Source: Pseudomonadales bacterium
GTDB taxonomy: Bacteria; Pseudomonadota; Gammaproteobacteria; Pseudomonadales; DC-out160
Direction of reading: 5' to 3'
Assembly: GCA_019090455.1 (NCBI GenBank)
Contig: JAHRWA010000006.1
Location: forward strand, 1 to 64,000
Length of the DNA stretch: 64,000 nt
In this document: positions 19,676 to 28,417 of the stretch, piece by piece
Layout of the letters: every line of letters begins with the position of its first letter
How positions within the stretch are numbered: the stretch's first letter is position 1
Made by a program: the position numbers and the translations under genes
Notes under the pieces: generated by a model
What the model was told of the DNA's origin: nothing
What the model saw: only the letters and a program-made list of their open reading frames with translations
Databases searched by the model: none

Positions 19676-20059
19676 CTAACTGCTTTTAGTAACGCTCTTA
19701 CTGGCCGTTTTCTTACTTTCCGAACCACTCTTAGTGGTAGATTCTTTCTTTTTTGATGCGCTTTTTGTATCAGACTTTGCGCCATCAGAACCACTGGATG
19801 AACTGGAACCTGAAGAGTCGCTTGATGACGCATCACCAGAGGAGGATGCATCGCCTTTAGCTAAATTTTTCTGCTTATCGCTTTTAAAATCTGTCTCATA
19901 CCAACCACTCCCCTTTAGCCGAAAAGCGCTAGCAGATACCAACTTACGCAACCCTGGTTTTTCACAATTAGGGCAGTCCGTTAAGGAATCGTCACTCATC
20001 TTTTGCAGTGCTTCCATCTCGTGGTCACACTCTTCGCATAGATATTCATAAATTGGCAT
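19676..20059 (-). CDS. FmdB-family zinc-ribbon protein with Ser/Lys tail
   Basis: A 127-residue protein of the FmdB regulatory-protein family. The N-terminal M-P-I-Y-E-Y-L-C-E-E-C and a second pair (D-C-P-N-C) form one zinc ribbon (residues 1-45). The last 60 residues are low-complexity Ser, Asp and Lys. Its exact role is unknown. It is found upstream of aspS in many pseudomonads, as here. The start has GGAG 8 nt upstream. Confidence 0.9.
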   Translation of the reverse strand: MPIYEYLCEECDHEMEALQKMSDDSLTDCPNCEKPGLRKLVSASAFRLKGSGWYETDFKSDKQKNLAKGDASSSGDASSSDSSGSSSSSGSDGAKSDTKSASKKKESTTKSGSESKKTASKSVTKSS

Positions 20060-20339
20060 TCGAAATACTCCAACTACGGTGTAGGTGGTATGGGTAGGCG
20101 GATTATGGCCAATGACACCACTTATACTATAAGTAATTGATAATTAGGCATTAATGGGAAGACCCTACAGTCAACATGAGACTGATGGACCATAAACTTA
20201 AATCGGTATTTGACCAACATGGTCCACAAAGCGCGCCATTATAACGATTTATATCCACTCCGGCCAAGCACCAACGCCTCACGACACCCAATTCTGTACC
20301 TATACTTAAAAAAAGCCCCTATTTACAAGGAAAAATCTC

Positions 20340-21530
20340 ATGACCCTCGTCTCCAGCTCGCATTCGGATCCATCACTTCCCCCACCTTTAATTAGTGGTG
20401 ACAATAATTTGCCGGAAGGTATCGACATGGAAATCATGCAAGACTTTTTTATCGATTTCCGCGAGGCTCATCAACACTGCGAACACGTATTAATACAACT
20501 CGAACAGTCCCCTCAGGATCAAGCCTTACTCAACAATTTATTCCGATCAGTCCACACCATTAAAGGTAATTTAATTTACGTTCGAATGAAGGATATTTCC
20601 CCCGTTCTGCAAGGCGTCGAAGATGTACTGGACGCCATAAGAGCCCACCAACTTCAATATGACTCCAATCTTAGCGATGTCATTTTATTAGCCATGGACG
20701 TCACAAAAATGTCCGTGCTAGCCCACATCGACGACAGCCCCCAGCCCCTCAATAGCAAACGGATTGATATCATTTGTAAAGCACTGGGGAAAATTGTTTC
20801 GGCAAAGCCAAGTCAAACGAATCAACGAATTCGTGACGCCATACTATTGTTAGACCCAAAAACGAAATTACCCACCATTGAAAACCGCACTACTGCCAAA
20901 AAAGTTGCCCCTGCTGAATCTCAATTACTGAAAGTGCTAAAGCGGCACAAATTGGCTCATGACAAAGATTTTGAACTATTCCAAAGTTTTGTCGAGCCCT
21001 TAGAATCGCGGTCGCAATATTGGTCAGGTCGTACAGCTCGCATGCTAGACATCGCTTTATTCATGATTGCGGAAGGACGCTCGTCAGTAGATCCCATGCA
21101 ACTTGCTGCTGCTATTCTGATGCATGACATCGGGATGGCCTTCTTACCCTTAACCGTCTTACATAAAGAGACTAAACTCACTGTCGCAGAACTGCGCATC
21201 ATACATTCTCACCCTCGCACAGGATACGACCTCTTACGCCGAATGCAAAAATGGGATGATGCTGCAGAAATGGTGCTCCATCATCATGAACGCGTAGATG
21301 GTAAAGGTTATCCAAAAGGACTCACCTCTCTTGAAATTTGCGACGGCGCTAAAATCATCTCAATTGTTGATACCTTCGATGCTCGAACTCATGAGCGCGC
21401 CCACGTCACTCAACTAAAAAGGCCTTTCGTTCGCGCTGTTTTAGAAATAAATAAATGCGCAGGCACTCAGTTTAGTGAAAAATGGGTTGGCATTTTTAAC
21501 ACTGCCGTTAGAGAGTTGAACTATCACTGA
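20340..21530 (+). CDS. Hpt domain fused to HD-GYP-type phosphohydrolase
   Basis: A cytosolic 396-residue signalling protein. Residues 30-110 form a histidine phosphotransfer domain with H72 in V-H-T-I-K-G, the phospho-acceptor motif. Residues 205-390 match HD-GYP phosphodiesterases of cyclic di-GMP: H-D (262-263), H-S-H-P near 290, H-H-H-E (314-317) and D-G-K-G-Y-P (320-325). The opening His usually found in H-S-x-R-V seems replaced (Y-W-S-G-R-T). A direct Hpt-HD-GYP fusion implies that a histidine kinase controls cyclic di-GMP breakdown without a receiver domain. It is monocistronic, with AAGGA upstream and a strong terminator after it. Confidence 0.88.
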   Translation: MTLVSSSHSDPSLPPPLISGDNNLPEGIDMEIMQDFFIDFREAHQHCEHVLIQLEQSPQDQALLNNLFRSVHTIKGNLIYVRMKDISPVLQGVEDVLDAIRAHQLQYDSNLSDVILLAMDVTKMSVLAHIDDSPQPLNSKRIDIICKALGKIVSAKPSQTNQRIRDAILLLDPKTKLPTIENRTTAKKVAPAESQLLKVLKRHKLAHDKDFELFQSFVEPLESRSQYWSGRTARMLDIALFMIAEGRSSVDPMQLAAAILMHDIGMAFLPLTVLHKETKLTVAELRIIHSHPRTGYDLLRRMQKWDDAAEMVLHHHERVDGKGYPKGLTSLEICDGAKIISIVDTFDARTHERAHVTQLKRPFVRAVLEINKCAGTQFSEKWVGIFNTAVRELNYH

Positions 21531-21614
21531 TACGAATACTCTTTAATCACCGCTAATCTTAATATCAAAAATAATGCTTAAATTAAGGTAAATTTGCTCC
21601 GTTTTTCTATTGAT

Positions 21615-21650
21615 CTTAAAAAAAAGCGGTTTTTTTCGCTTTTTTTTAAG
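21615..21650 (+). terminator. Terminator after the Hpt/HD-GYP gene
   Basis: Perfect 14-bp arms (CTTAAAAAAAAGCG and its complement) with an 8-nt loop give a T8 tract on either strand. This is a strong, potentially bidirectional Rho-independent terminator. Confidence 0.9.
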
Positions 21651-21781
21651 AAATCTCTTTTCACACTATAAATACAGGCTAATATCTCTTGCTGAGGATA
21701 ACAATTCAATCGGCATTCGACTCATGCCCAAAAATGGCTCCTCGGAACATTAGATAACACCCTCCCTTTTCAAATATTGAT

Positions 21782-21820
21782 TCAATCAGTCAATATTCAT
21801 ATTGAATATTGACTGATTGA
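21782..21820. repeat. Perfect 39-nt palindrome upstream of the HU-like gene
   Basis: Two exact 18-nt arms beginning TCAATCAGTCAATATTCA are separated by TAT, 42 nt before the HU-like start. It is AT-rich and lacks a following T-tract, so it looks more like an operator or cruciform-forming site than a terminator. A possible -35 (TTGACT) lies inside the right arm. Confidence 0.95.
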
Positions 21821-21862
21821 TTTTGAATACCAATAGCACTAGAGACCCAAAGGAAACGAAAC

Positions 21863-22255
21863 ATGGCCGCTAAGAAAAAAGCAGTAAAAAAGGCAATTAA
21901 GAAAGCAGTTAAGAAAGCAGTCGCGCCGGTCCGTAAAATTGTTGCGATAAAAGATCCTATGAGTAAAACGGCAATGTTAACTGAAATTGCTGAAAATACA
22001 GAGCTGAGTAAAAAGCAGGTACAAGCTGTTTTTGATGAGCTAGGTATTATTATAGAGCGGCATGTCGCTAAGCGTGGTGCAGGTATGTTCACTCTTCCCG
22101 GCCTTCTTAAGGTGACAGTTGTGAGAAAACCAGCCACTAAGGCTCGCAAAGGTATTAACCCTTTCACTGGAGAAGAAACCGTTTTCAAAGCGAAACCTGC
22201 ACGCAACGTGGTTAAGATTCGCCCTTTGAAGAAACTGAAAGATATGGTTGTCTAA
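21863..22255 (+). CDS. HU/IHF-family nucleoid protein with Lys/Ala N-terminal arm
   Basis: A 130-residue HU-family DNA-binding protein. Residues 33-125 carry the fold, with the DNA-embracing arm region G-x-G-M-F-T-L-P-G-L and R-K-x-x-x-R-x-G-x-N-P-x-T-G-E. The first 30 residues are an added tail of A-A-K-K-K-A-V-K-K-A repeats resembling histone H1-type tails, absent from E. coli HU (90 residues). It probably compacts or bridges DNA. The start has AAAGGA upstream. A perfect palindrome in the promoter region suggests dedicated control, possibly autoregulation. A terminator follows at 22351-22387. Confidence 0.9.
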   Translation: MAAKKKAVKKAIKKAVKKAVAPVRKIVAIKDPMSKTAMLTEIAENTELSKKQVQAVFDELGIIIERHVAKRGAGMFTLPGLLKVTVVRKPATKARKGINPFTGEETVFKAKPARNVVKIRPLKKLKDMVV

Positions 22256-22350
22256 AGGTAGGTTTGCATAAAAATAGCCTTGTCTAAAAGACTCTTGCCC
22301 AAAAAAACAAGAGTCGAAATAACCGATTAGTTGTCACCAACGCCCAACAT

Positions 22351-22387
22351 GGAAAAACGGTCACGCATTTAAGGTCACCGTTTTTCC
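22351..22387 (+). terminator. Terminator after the HU-like gene
   Basis: GGAAAAACGGT and ACCGTTTTTCC arms (11 bp) flank a 15-nt loop, with the T-run inside the descending arm. A shorter 8-bp inverted repeat at 22290-22315 precedes it. Confidence 0.7.
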
Positions 22388-22538
22388 ATCCCTCCTTTTC
22401 CTTCATCTCTACATCCCTAACGTGAAATACGATAAACCCTCAGGTTGAACAGACCTTACCCCTAGCGTTACAATTAGCAATCTAGTAGGCGATCACCCCC
22501 TAAATCACCCTCCCGTCACGGGATTAGAAAGGTCTTAC

Positions 22539-24338
22539 ATGCGCGCAACTCAATACCTCTTAGCGACCCAACGTGAAACCCCCACCGATGCTGCCGTCAT
22601 TAGCCATAAGCTGATGTTACGCGCAGGAATGATCCGTAAACTCGCATCGGGGCTGTATACTTGGCTGCCCACCGGCTTACGAGTATTGCGCAAAGTAGAG
22701 CACATTGTTCGCGAGGAAATGAATCGATCTGGCGCTCTAGAATTATTAATGCCCGTGGTGCAGCCAATAGAATTATGGGAAGAATCCGAGCGAGCCGAAC
22801 TATACGGGCCAGAACTACTCCGGTTCAAAGATCGACACAACAACTCCTTTTGCCTCGGTCCTACCCACGAAGAGGTCATCACTGACTTGGTTCGCAATCA
22901 AATCCACAGCTATAAGCAGTTACCCGCTAATTTCTATCAAATTCAAACTAAATTTCGTGATGAGATTCGCCCGCGATACGGTGTCATGCGCGCACGTGAG
23001 TTTTTAATGAAAGATGCATACTCATTCCACACTACCCAAGAGTCATTAAGCGAAACGTATCAAGTCATGTTTGACACTTACACTCGTATTTTCGAGCGTA
23101 TCGGCCTGGAATTTCGACCCGTATTGGCAGACACAGGCAGCATTGGCGGCAGTGCGTCACATGAATTTCACGTACTAGCCGACTCAGGAGAAGATGCCAT
23201 CGCATTCAGTGATGGCAGCCAATACGCTGCCAACGTCGAATTGGCAGAAGCCATTTGCAACACAACAGAAAGACCACAGGGCCAACAAACCCTGACCACC
23301 GTAGACACCCCCAATCAACACACTATCGAAGAGATATGCCAATCCTTAGACGTTTCGGCAGAACAAGTTGTGAAAACGCTCATTGTTCACGGTCAAACAG
23401 ATCCACAACCTAAGGATAAAAAGCAAAAGGGTAGCAAACAGAAAAGTGAGCAGTCCCCTAGCAATGCACCTTTAATTGCCTTAGCCCTACGAGGTGACCA
23501 TGAACTCAATGAGCTGAAAGCCGAAAAACTGGAAGGTGTCGCTTCCCCTCTGACTTTCGCCAGCGACGCGGAAATAAAGCAAGTCTTAGATTGTGGAGTC
23601 GGCTCCATAGGACCGAAGGGTTTACCTATCCCAATTATCGTCGATCGCAGCGCCAATATGCTTGCCGATTTCATCTGCGGAGCCAATGTCGATGGGAAAC
23701 ACTACACCGGTACCAACTGGGAGCGAGATTGCCTCAGCACTGATACTCAATTCACCATGAGAATCGAAGACATACGAAACGTCGTTGAAGGAGATGCCTC
23801 CCCCGACGGAAAAGGTAAACTCAGCATTAAAAAAGGAATAGAAGTCGGCCATATCTTCCAGCTGGGCACAAAATACAGCGAAGCGCTGAAAGCCAAAGTA
23901 CTCAATGAAAATGGCAAAGCCGTCGTCATGCCCATGGGCTGTTACGGAATTGGCGTATCACGAATTGTCGCCTCTGCGATTGAGCAAAACTATGATGACA
24001 AAGGGATACTTTGGCCGAGTGCTATCGCACCTTTTCAAATAGCAATCATCCCCATGAATCTACACAAATCACCGAGAGTCGCTACCTGCTCAGAGACACT
24101 CTACAAAGAGCTGAGCGACGCAGGCTATGAAGTTTTCTATGATGATCGCAAAGAACGCCCCGGCGTCAAATTTGCCGATGCTGAATTGATCGGCATTCCT
24201 CATCGCATAGTCGTCGGAGAAAAAGGCATTGATGCCGGTGCGCTAGAATACAAAGGACGCACTGACACTGATTCTCAGGATGTGGATATCAATACAATAA
24301 AGGAATTTCTAGCGGAGAAAATTGCTATCCTCAGTTGA
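22539..24338 (+). CDS. proS: Prolyl-tRNA synthetase (bacterial type)
   Basis: A class II synthetase of 599 residues with the bacterial ProRS layout. Motif 1 and 2 regions are present (P-x-x-Q-P-x-E-L-W and [17 protein letters not shown]). The editing insertion domain spans about 225-390, then motif 3 (G-C-Y-G-I-G-V-S-R) and a C-terminal anticodon-binding domain. Within the editing domain, residues about 287-310 form a Lys/Gln/Ser-rich stretch (K-D-K-K-Q-K-G-S-K) that I do not expect in the core fold and that looks like a lineage-specific loop. The start has AAAGG 7 nt upstream. Confidence 0.98.
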   Translation: MRATQYLLATQRETPTDAAVISHKLMLRAGMIRKLASGLYTWLPTGLRVLRKVEHIVREEMNRSGALELLMPVVQPIELWEESERAELYGPELLRFKDRHNNSFCLGPTHEEVITDLVRNQIHSYKQLPANFYQIQTKFRDEIRPRYGVMRAREFLMKDAYSFHTTQESLSETYQVMFDTYTRIFERIGLEFRPVLADTGSIGGSASHEFHVLADSGEDAIAFSDGSQYAANVELAEAICNTTERPQGQQTLTTVDTPNQHTIEEICQSLDVSAEQVVKTLIVHGQTDPQPKDKKQKGSKQKSEQSPSNAPLIALALRGDHELNELKAEKLEGVASPLTFASDAEIKQVLDCGVGSIGPKGLPIPIIVDRSANMLADFICGANVDGKHYTGTNWERDCLSTDTQFTMRIEDIRNVVEGDASPDGKGKLSIKKGIEVGHIFQLGTKYSEALKAKVLNENGKAVVMPMGCYGIGVSRIVASAIEQNYDDKGILWPSAIAPFQIAIIPMNLHKSPRVATCSETLYKELSDAGYEVFYDDRKERPGVKFADAELIGIPHRIVVGEKGIDAGALEYKGRTDTDSQDVDINTIKEFLAEKIAILS

Positions 24339-24527
24339 TAAAATGGGTTCTGTTGCGAGCCGGGCTCTTCAATAATAAATGGTTCAATCCATCTATTCGG
24401 AAGAGCCTTCACTTTACTTCTTGCCTTTCACTTTAAGTCATCGTTTACCTACAACACGGTATTCAGTGTTGATATTCCAACAAAGGACTTTCACTTCATT
24501 ACGGGGTATTAAAATTATTTTTATTTG

Positions 24528-24552
24528 TACCCCCAAATGTACCCCCACTTTG
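24528..24552. repeat. Paired TGTACCCCC motif downstream of tRNA-Ala
   Basis: Two copies of TGTACCCCC, 13 nt apart start to start, lie about 100 nt beyond the 3' end of tRNA-Ala. I associate such pairs with the flanks of tyrosine-integrase elements at tRNA genes, but no integrase is present here. Confidence 0.5.
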
Positions 24553-24601
24553 ATCTGGCTGGGGGGTATCATCTCGGACATCAATGGAGGATGTATAAAC
24601 C

Positions 24602-24628
24602 AAAAAGCCCGCAGAATGCGGGCTTCAG
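24602..24628 (-). terminator. Rho-independent terminator of tRNA-Ala
   Basis: AAGCCCGCA and TGCGGGCTT arms with a 3-nt loop are followed on the minus strand by TTTTTGG, 21 nt past the tRNA end. Confidence 0.9.
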
Positions 24629-24648
24629 GACTAATCTGGATTACTATT

Positions 24649-24724
24649 TGGTGGAGCCTAGGGGGATCGAACCCCTGACCTCAACACTGCCAGTGTTGCG
24701 CTCTCCCAGCTGAGCTAAGGCCCC
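24649..24724 (-). tRNA. tRNA-Ala (GGC)
   Basis: A 76-nt tRNA with encoded CCA. The acceptor GGGGCCT pairs with AGGCTCC (one G-U). Anticodon stem CAACA/TGTTG holds loop C-T-G-G-C-A-G, giving anticodon GGC. The T-arm contains GGTTCGATCC. Confidence 0.98.
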
Positions 24725-24750
24725 ACGTACTCAAGGAACTGAGGGTGCGA

Positions 24751-24779
24751 ATTCTAAGGAGGACTGATTCTACTGTCAA
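24751..24779 (-). promoter_or_regulatory. Sigma70-type promoter of tRNA-Ala
   Basis: On the minus strand a consensus TTGACA (24774-24779) and TAGAAT (24751-24756) are 17 nt apart. The tRNA starts 27 nt below the -10 box. Confidence 0.85.
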
Positions 24780-24936
24780 GAATTTAAACGTTATGTGCCT
24801 CAATCTTCGACATATTTCGACATTTCGTCTGCCGAACATCACGAGACTGCCACAAAAAACTGATACCATTCCCCTCCGTAAGCGTACTGATATTGACCCA
24901 GACACCGTCAACCAACCCACAAAGGACCAATAACAA

Positions 24937-25791
24937 ATGACAAATAATACGTCCGACACACTCGATCCCTTGAGCACTTACGCAAACGATTTATTTAAGG
25001 GCCAAACTGCACTAGTAACCGGAGGAGGCCGAGGTATAGGCAAGGAAACAGCTTTGGCCTTTGCGCGCCTAGGTGCCAATGTGGTGATCGCTAGCCGTAA
25101 TATTGAGAACCTGGAAAAAACCAAAGTGGAAATTGAGGCGTTGGGCGTCAAGTGTTTGGCTATCCCTATGAGCATTCGCAAGATCGAAGAAGTGGATGCT
25201 ATGTTAGCCGAGGTTAATGAGAAATTTGGCGCGATCGACCACTTAATCAATAATGCCGGTGGCCAGTTCCCTTCTCGCCCGTGGGATATTTCTGACAGCG
25301 GTTGGCGCTCGGTAGTCGATTTAAACTTAAATGGTACCTGGACCATGTGTAACCGTGTGGGCACTCAAATGATGAAACGCGGTAAGGGTTCCATCGTTAA
25401 TATTGTTCACGTTTACTCCTTCGACCGCGGTGCTAGTTTTTTTGCACACTCGGGTGCTGCGAGAGCCGGGGTCGTGAGTATGACCAAATCACTGGCCTAT
25501 TATTACGCACGACACGGCGTCAACATAAACGCGTTGGCACCTGGCACGATTGAAACACAGGGCTTACAGGAAGAAGAGTTAGCGAAAGCCGAAGTCAAAA
25601 ATTTTGAAGCACTACAAAAAAGGGATATCCCTGCACATCGATTTGGCACACCACAAGAAGTCGCTGCTATGAATATATTCCTCTGCTCACCGGCGGCTAA
25701 ATATATCAATGGCGCTTCGTTGATTGCCGATGGCGGCCAGTTTCTAGGCCCATGGAGCGATATGTGGAATCCAGATGACGCCCCTCAATAA
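24937..25791 (+). CDS. PECR-like SDR enoyl-CoA reductase
   Basis: A 284-residue SDR. The cofactor motif T-G-G-G-R-G-I-G is near residues 28-35, A-S-R-N follows strand 2 (an Arg typical of NADPH use) and N-N-A-G is present. The canonical Y-x-x-x-K is absent: the equivalent stretch is H-S-G-A-A-R-A-G-V. That stretch is the one I recall in peroxisomal trans-2-enoyl-CoA reductase (PECR), with 2,4-dienoyl-CoA reductases related. I therefore infer reduction of an unsaturated acyl-CoA. The start has AAGGA upstream. It converges on the isomerase-like gene, and the two share a bidirectional terminator. Confidence 0.82.
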   Translation: MTNNTSDTLDPLSTYANDLFKGQTALVTGGGRGIGKETALAFARLGANVVIASRNIENLEKTKVEIEALGVKCLAIPMSIRKIEEVDAMLAEVNEKFGAIDHLINNAGGQFPSRPWDISDSGWRSVVDLNLNGTWTMCNRVGTQMMKRGKGSIVNIVHVYSFDRGASFFAHSGAARAGVVSMTKSLAYYYARHGVNINALAPGTIETQGLQEEELAKAEVKNFEALQKRDIPAHRFGTPQEVAAMNIFLCSPAAKYINGASLIADGGQFLGPWSDMWNPDDAPQ

Positions 25792-25844
25792 ATTTGGCGG
25801 ATCAATTTTAGATCCCGGTAAATTGTAAACTCAATAAACTAAAA

Positions 25845-25880
25845 GACGAACAACGTGAGCATTACCTAATGTTGTTCGTC
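25845..25880. terminator. Shared bidirectional terminator
   Basis: Ten-bp arms GACGAACAAC and GTTGTTCGTC flank a 16-nt loop. T-rich runs follow on both strands. The right arm is also the last codons of the minus-strand isomerase-like gene, whose stop lies in the loop. Confidence 0.8.
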
Positions 25881-26372
25881 TGCTTTTAGAGCCAGCTTTA
25901 TAATAACGACTACGGCATAAATACCCAAGCCCACGACAAGAAATGCAGGCGTTAGCGCAATCAAGTCAAAAACATTACCGTCTCCGTATTTTTCAGTATG
26001 CATCGCTAGACCGCGATTTGTTCCCCACAAACGAGCAATGAAAAAGATAGTATTCCCCCAAGCAGTGAGGATCAGACAAAGACAGACTTTCTTAGCGCTG
26101 TGCAAATCTGCGTTAACAAAGCTTAATGACATCACCAGGATGATGCACAGAAGGCCATTCATAATCGGCCCTATATGCGCACCACGCCAAAGTGCAGTCT
26201 CCCCGGGAATTTCCACGGTCATTGAGAACAAAGGCCAAAAGGAAATCTCACCGAGCACACTAAAAGTGAACATGATACCCGCTAATAAGCCAACCATAAT
26301 AACCATGCAGCCATGCGCTATTGCTTTCTTTTGATATAAACGAATGCCTTGATCTTCTTCTCTCGTGCTCAT
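25866..26372 (-). CDS. Styrene-oxide-isomerase-like membrane protein
   Basis: A 168-residue protein with four predicted transmembrane helices. It matches the family around styrene oxide isomerase by the pattern A-H-x-G-x-x-x-N-G in helix 2, W-x-N-x-x-F in helix 3 and N-R-G-L with F-x-x-I/L-x-x-x-P-A near helix 4. Styrene oxide isomerases are heme-dependent Meinwald-rearrangement catalysts that turn epoxides into carbonyls; the conserved His in A-H-x-G is, as I recall, the heme ligand. The Tyr that follows N-x-x-F in the characterised enzymes is Phe here. Activity is therefore uncertain. A PECR-like SDR lies convergently beside it. Confidence 0.65.
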   Translation of the reverse strand: MSTREEDQGIRLYQKKAIAHGCMVIMVGLLAGIMFTFSVLGEISFWPLFSMTVEIPGETALWRGAHIGPIMNGLLCIILVMSLSFVNADLHSAKKVCLCLILTAWGNTIFFIARLWGTNRGLAMHTEKYGDGNVFDLIALTPAFLVVGLGIYAVVVIIKLALKADEQH

Positions 26373-26455
26373 CCTTAGGACCTCGATAAGTGATTCCCTA
26401 CATTTCGAGTCATCATAAAGTTAACGCTGAAAACAAGTCAAACCGGTTTGCGTAT

Positions 26456-28417
26456 TTAAGGGTATATGTCCGCCGGAATCGTATTACCAAGAAATTCCCA
26501 AATGTATTCGGTCAGCGTTTTTTCCGATGCGCACCACTGAGGCTCCCAACCATCCCCATTGGCTGCCACTCGATGAGCATTGATGAGATCATCCTCATTA
26601 CACATGTGTTGCTGAATCAGATCTTCATTCGGCCACGGCCATAGGGCCTCATCAGTCAATACGCCGCCTTGATATCGATTCAGGATTACGGCACCTCTCT
26701 CACTACCTTCGATCATGGATGGCTTAACCAAATATTCCAAACCTGGTGCAAGACTGGGTTCTATATCACTGCCCATCCCATTTTCTGTCGCCGTGTTATT
26801 TTGAAAAATAGTATCCACGCCGTAATAACCTCCTTGCCCAGCAATAAAAAATGGGAACGAATCATTATCAGTAACAAACATTTTCTCGAACAAGGTGTTA
26901 TAGACATTATCGTTATTAATCCTAAGACCCATAATACGGTTGCTACCCAGCGTCGCGGATACGATTTCGTTATTATCCATATTGGCATGTATTATCATTC
27001 CATTTTCATTATCCCAACTCACAAAATTTTCAATTCTATTATCATCATTCGTACCGGTAGAGACGCCAGAGCTATAGAGCCCGCTCCCCGCGTTACCTAA
27101 AGCAATGCTTCCATACCAACTGTTGCCTTTGGAACCCAGTATCGTGGCAGTGCTAGAGAGGTTGCCCTCAATCGCAAATCCCGCTTTACTCGCTGAACTT
27201 CGGCCTACGGGATCTGGCGCATTATCCAGTACGAGAATATTTTCGTAGATTCCGTCTTCAGTGTTATAGATCGCGAATCCGATTCTTGGATCATTTGGCT
27301 TGTACCCTGCACCATCCCAATAATCGTATCGAGCAATCATGCGCCGTACGGTGATGCGCGTTGACCCATACAACTGCACTGCTTTTCTGCCGTAACCATA
27401 GGCCCACATATCTTCAAACAAGGAATCTCGCGTTCTCGCTATGGCAACCACCACCGTATTGGTCTGATCTGCCGAACCGAATGCGCCTGTATTACGAATA
27501 GTAATATGGTTAGACATAAACTCTTCTGCAATATTGTCAGTGCTCCCCACCACAATGGCAGAATTTTCCCCTTTACTGCGAGCAATAAAACCATCAATAG
27601 TAATATAAGAAAGAGTTTTGCTGACCGAGGACAATATGGAGATAGCAGAACCGTCTTCACTTTTTTCAATGATGGCCTCACCACGATTTTCAGCAATAAT
27701 AGTAATCGGGTATCCTTCTGCACCTGAGACAGTAGGGCTCAGTGTTTCGGCATAAATACCATCGGCCACAATTAAGGTATCACCGGGTTGCATCACAGTC
27801 CAAGCGTGTTCGAAGCTGGCCCAAGACAAGCCGTTTGCTTCACCGTCATTATCATCATCACCCATCGTGGATAGATAGTAGATATTCCCGTCGGCAGGCG
27901 CCACCACAATTGAGATAGCCGCTTCTACTGGATCGTTAACACCATCATCGGCGGTAACGATGAGCAGCTCATTACCGACAGTACTAGATTGAAAAATAAT
28001 TTGATTCTCTTCAGATGAAGGCTGCGTATGAACTGACTCAGATACGGAGTACACAATGGTATCGCCATCCTCATCAATCAGAGCACCTAGGGTTATCGTC
28101 AAAACCGCATCCTCCGACACACTTAGGTTTTGATTTTCAAGAACAGGTGCCATGTTGTCCGAAGATGAATCTGTCGTTGGCTCTGTTCCTGAGGTGTCAG
28201 GTTCTGAGGTGTCAGGTTCTGAGGTGTCGCCTCCTGAATTATCTTCTCCCGAAGTATCTGACTGATTCTCATCATCTGAAAAAGCCAGATCAGGCGTGCC
28301 CTCTCCCCCACAAGCGGTCAATGCCACAAAAATAATCACCGACAATAACTGCTTTAGCCATTTGAAATTGTATTTAAATACTAAGTCGAATATCACGTTG
28401 ATAACTCCACAACTCAT
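26456..28417 (-). CDS. Parallel beta-helix lipoprotein with cadherin-like domain
   Basis: A 653-residue exported lipoprotein. A hydrophobic leader ends in the lipobox L-T-A-C-G-G (Cys about 36). A low-complexity S/D/E/T linker (about 45-90) contains tandem T-S-E-P-D units. A bacterial cadherin-like domain follows (about 90-175, N-Q-x-L-x-V-S-E-D, D-x-D-G-D, A-D-D-G-V-N-D). From 180 on, Y-Y-L-S-x-x-G-D-D, N-G-L-S-W and D-T-L-I-V-A-D-G-I-Y mark a right-handed parallel beta-helix of the polysaccharide-lyase type. A GTG seven codons in has GGAG 8 nt upstream and may be the real start. Likely a surface polysaccharide-binding or -cleaving protein. Confidence 0.75.
   Translation of the reverse strand: MSCGVINVIFDLVFKYNFKWLKQLLSVIIFVALTACGGEGTPDLAFSDDENQSDTSGEDNSGGDTSEPDTSEPDTSGTEPTTDSSSDNMAPVLENQNLSVSEDAVLTITLGALIDEDGDTIVYSVSESVHTQPSSEENQIIFQSSTVGNELLIVTADDGVNDPVEAAISIVVAPADGNIYYLSTMGDDDNDGEANGLSWASFEHAWTVMQPGDTLIVADGIYAETLSPTVSGAEGYPITIIAENRGEAIIEKSEDGSAISILSSVSKTLSYITIDGFIARSKGENSAIVVGSTDNIAEEFMSNHITIRNTGAFGSADQTNTVVVAIARTRDSLFEDMWAYGYGRKAVQLYGSTRITVRRMIARYDYWDGAGYKPNDPRIGFAIYNTEDGIYENILVLDNAPDPVGRSSASKAGFAIEGNLSSTATILGSKGNSWYGSIALGNAGSGLYSSGVSTGTNDDNRIENFVSWDNENGMIIHANMDNNEIVSATLGSNRIMGLRINNDNVYNTLFEKMFVTDNDSFPFFIAGQGGYYGVDTIFQNNTATENGMGSDIEPSLAPGLEYLVKPSMIEGSERGAVILNRYQGGVLTDEALWPWPNEDLIQQHMCNEDDLINAHRVAANGDGWEPQWCASEKTLTEYIWEFLGNTIPADIYP
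28190..28228. repeat. 15-nt in-frame tandem repeat (2.6 copies)
   Basis: Unit TGAGGTGTCAGGTTC is repeated inside the lipoprotein gene and encodes the T-S-E-P-D repeats of the linker. Confidence 0.9.

Noticed and set aside
24379..24678. 99-codon plus-strand ORF ending inside tRNA-Ala
   Set aside because: It runs through the tRNA terminator and into the tRNA on the opposite strand, so it is a chance frame.
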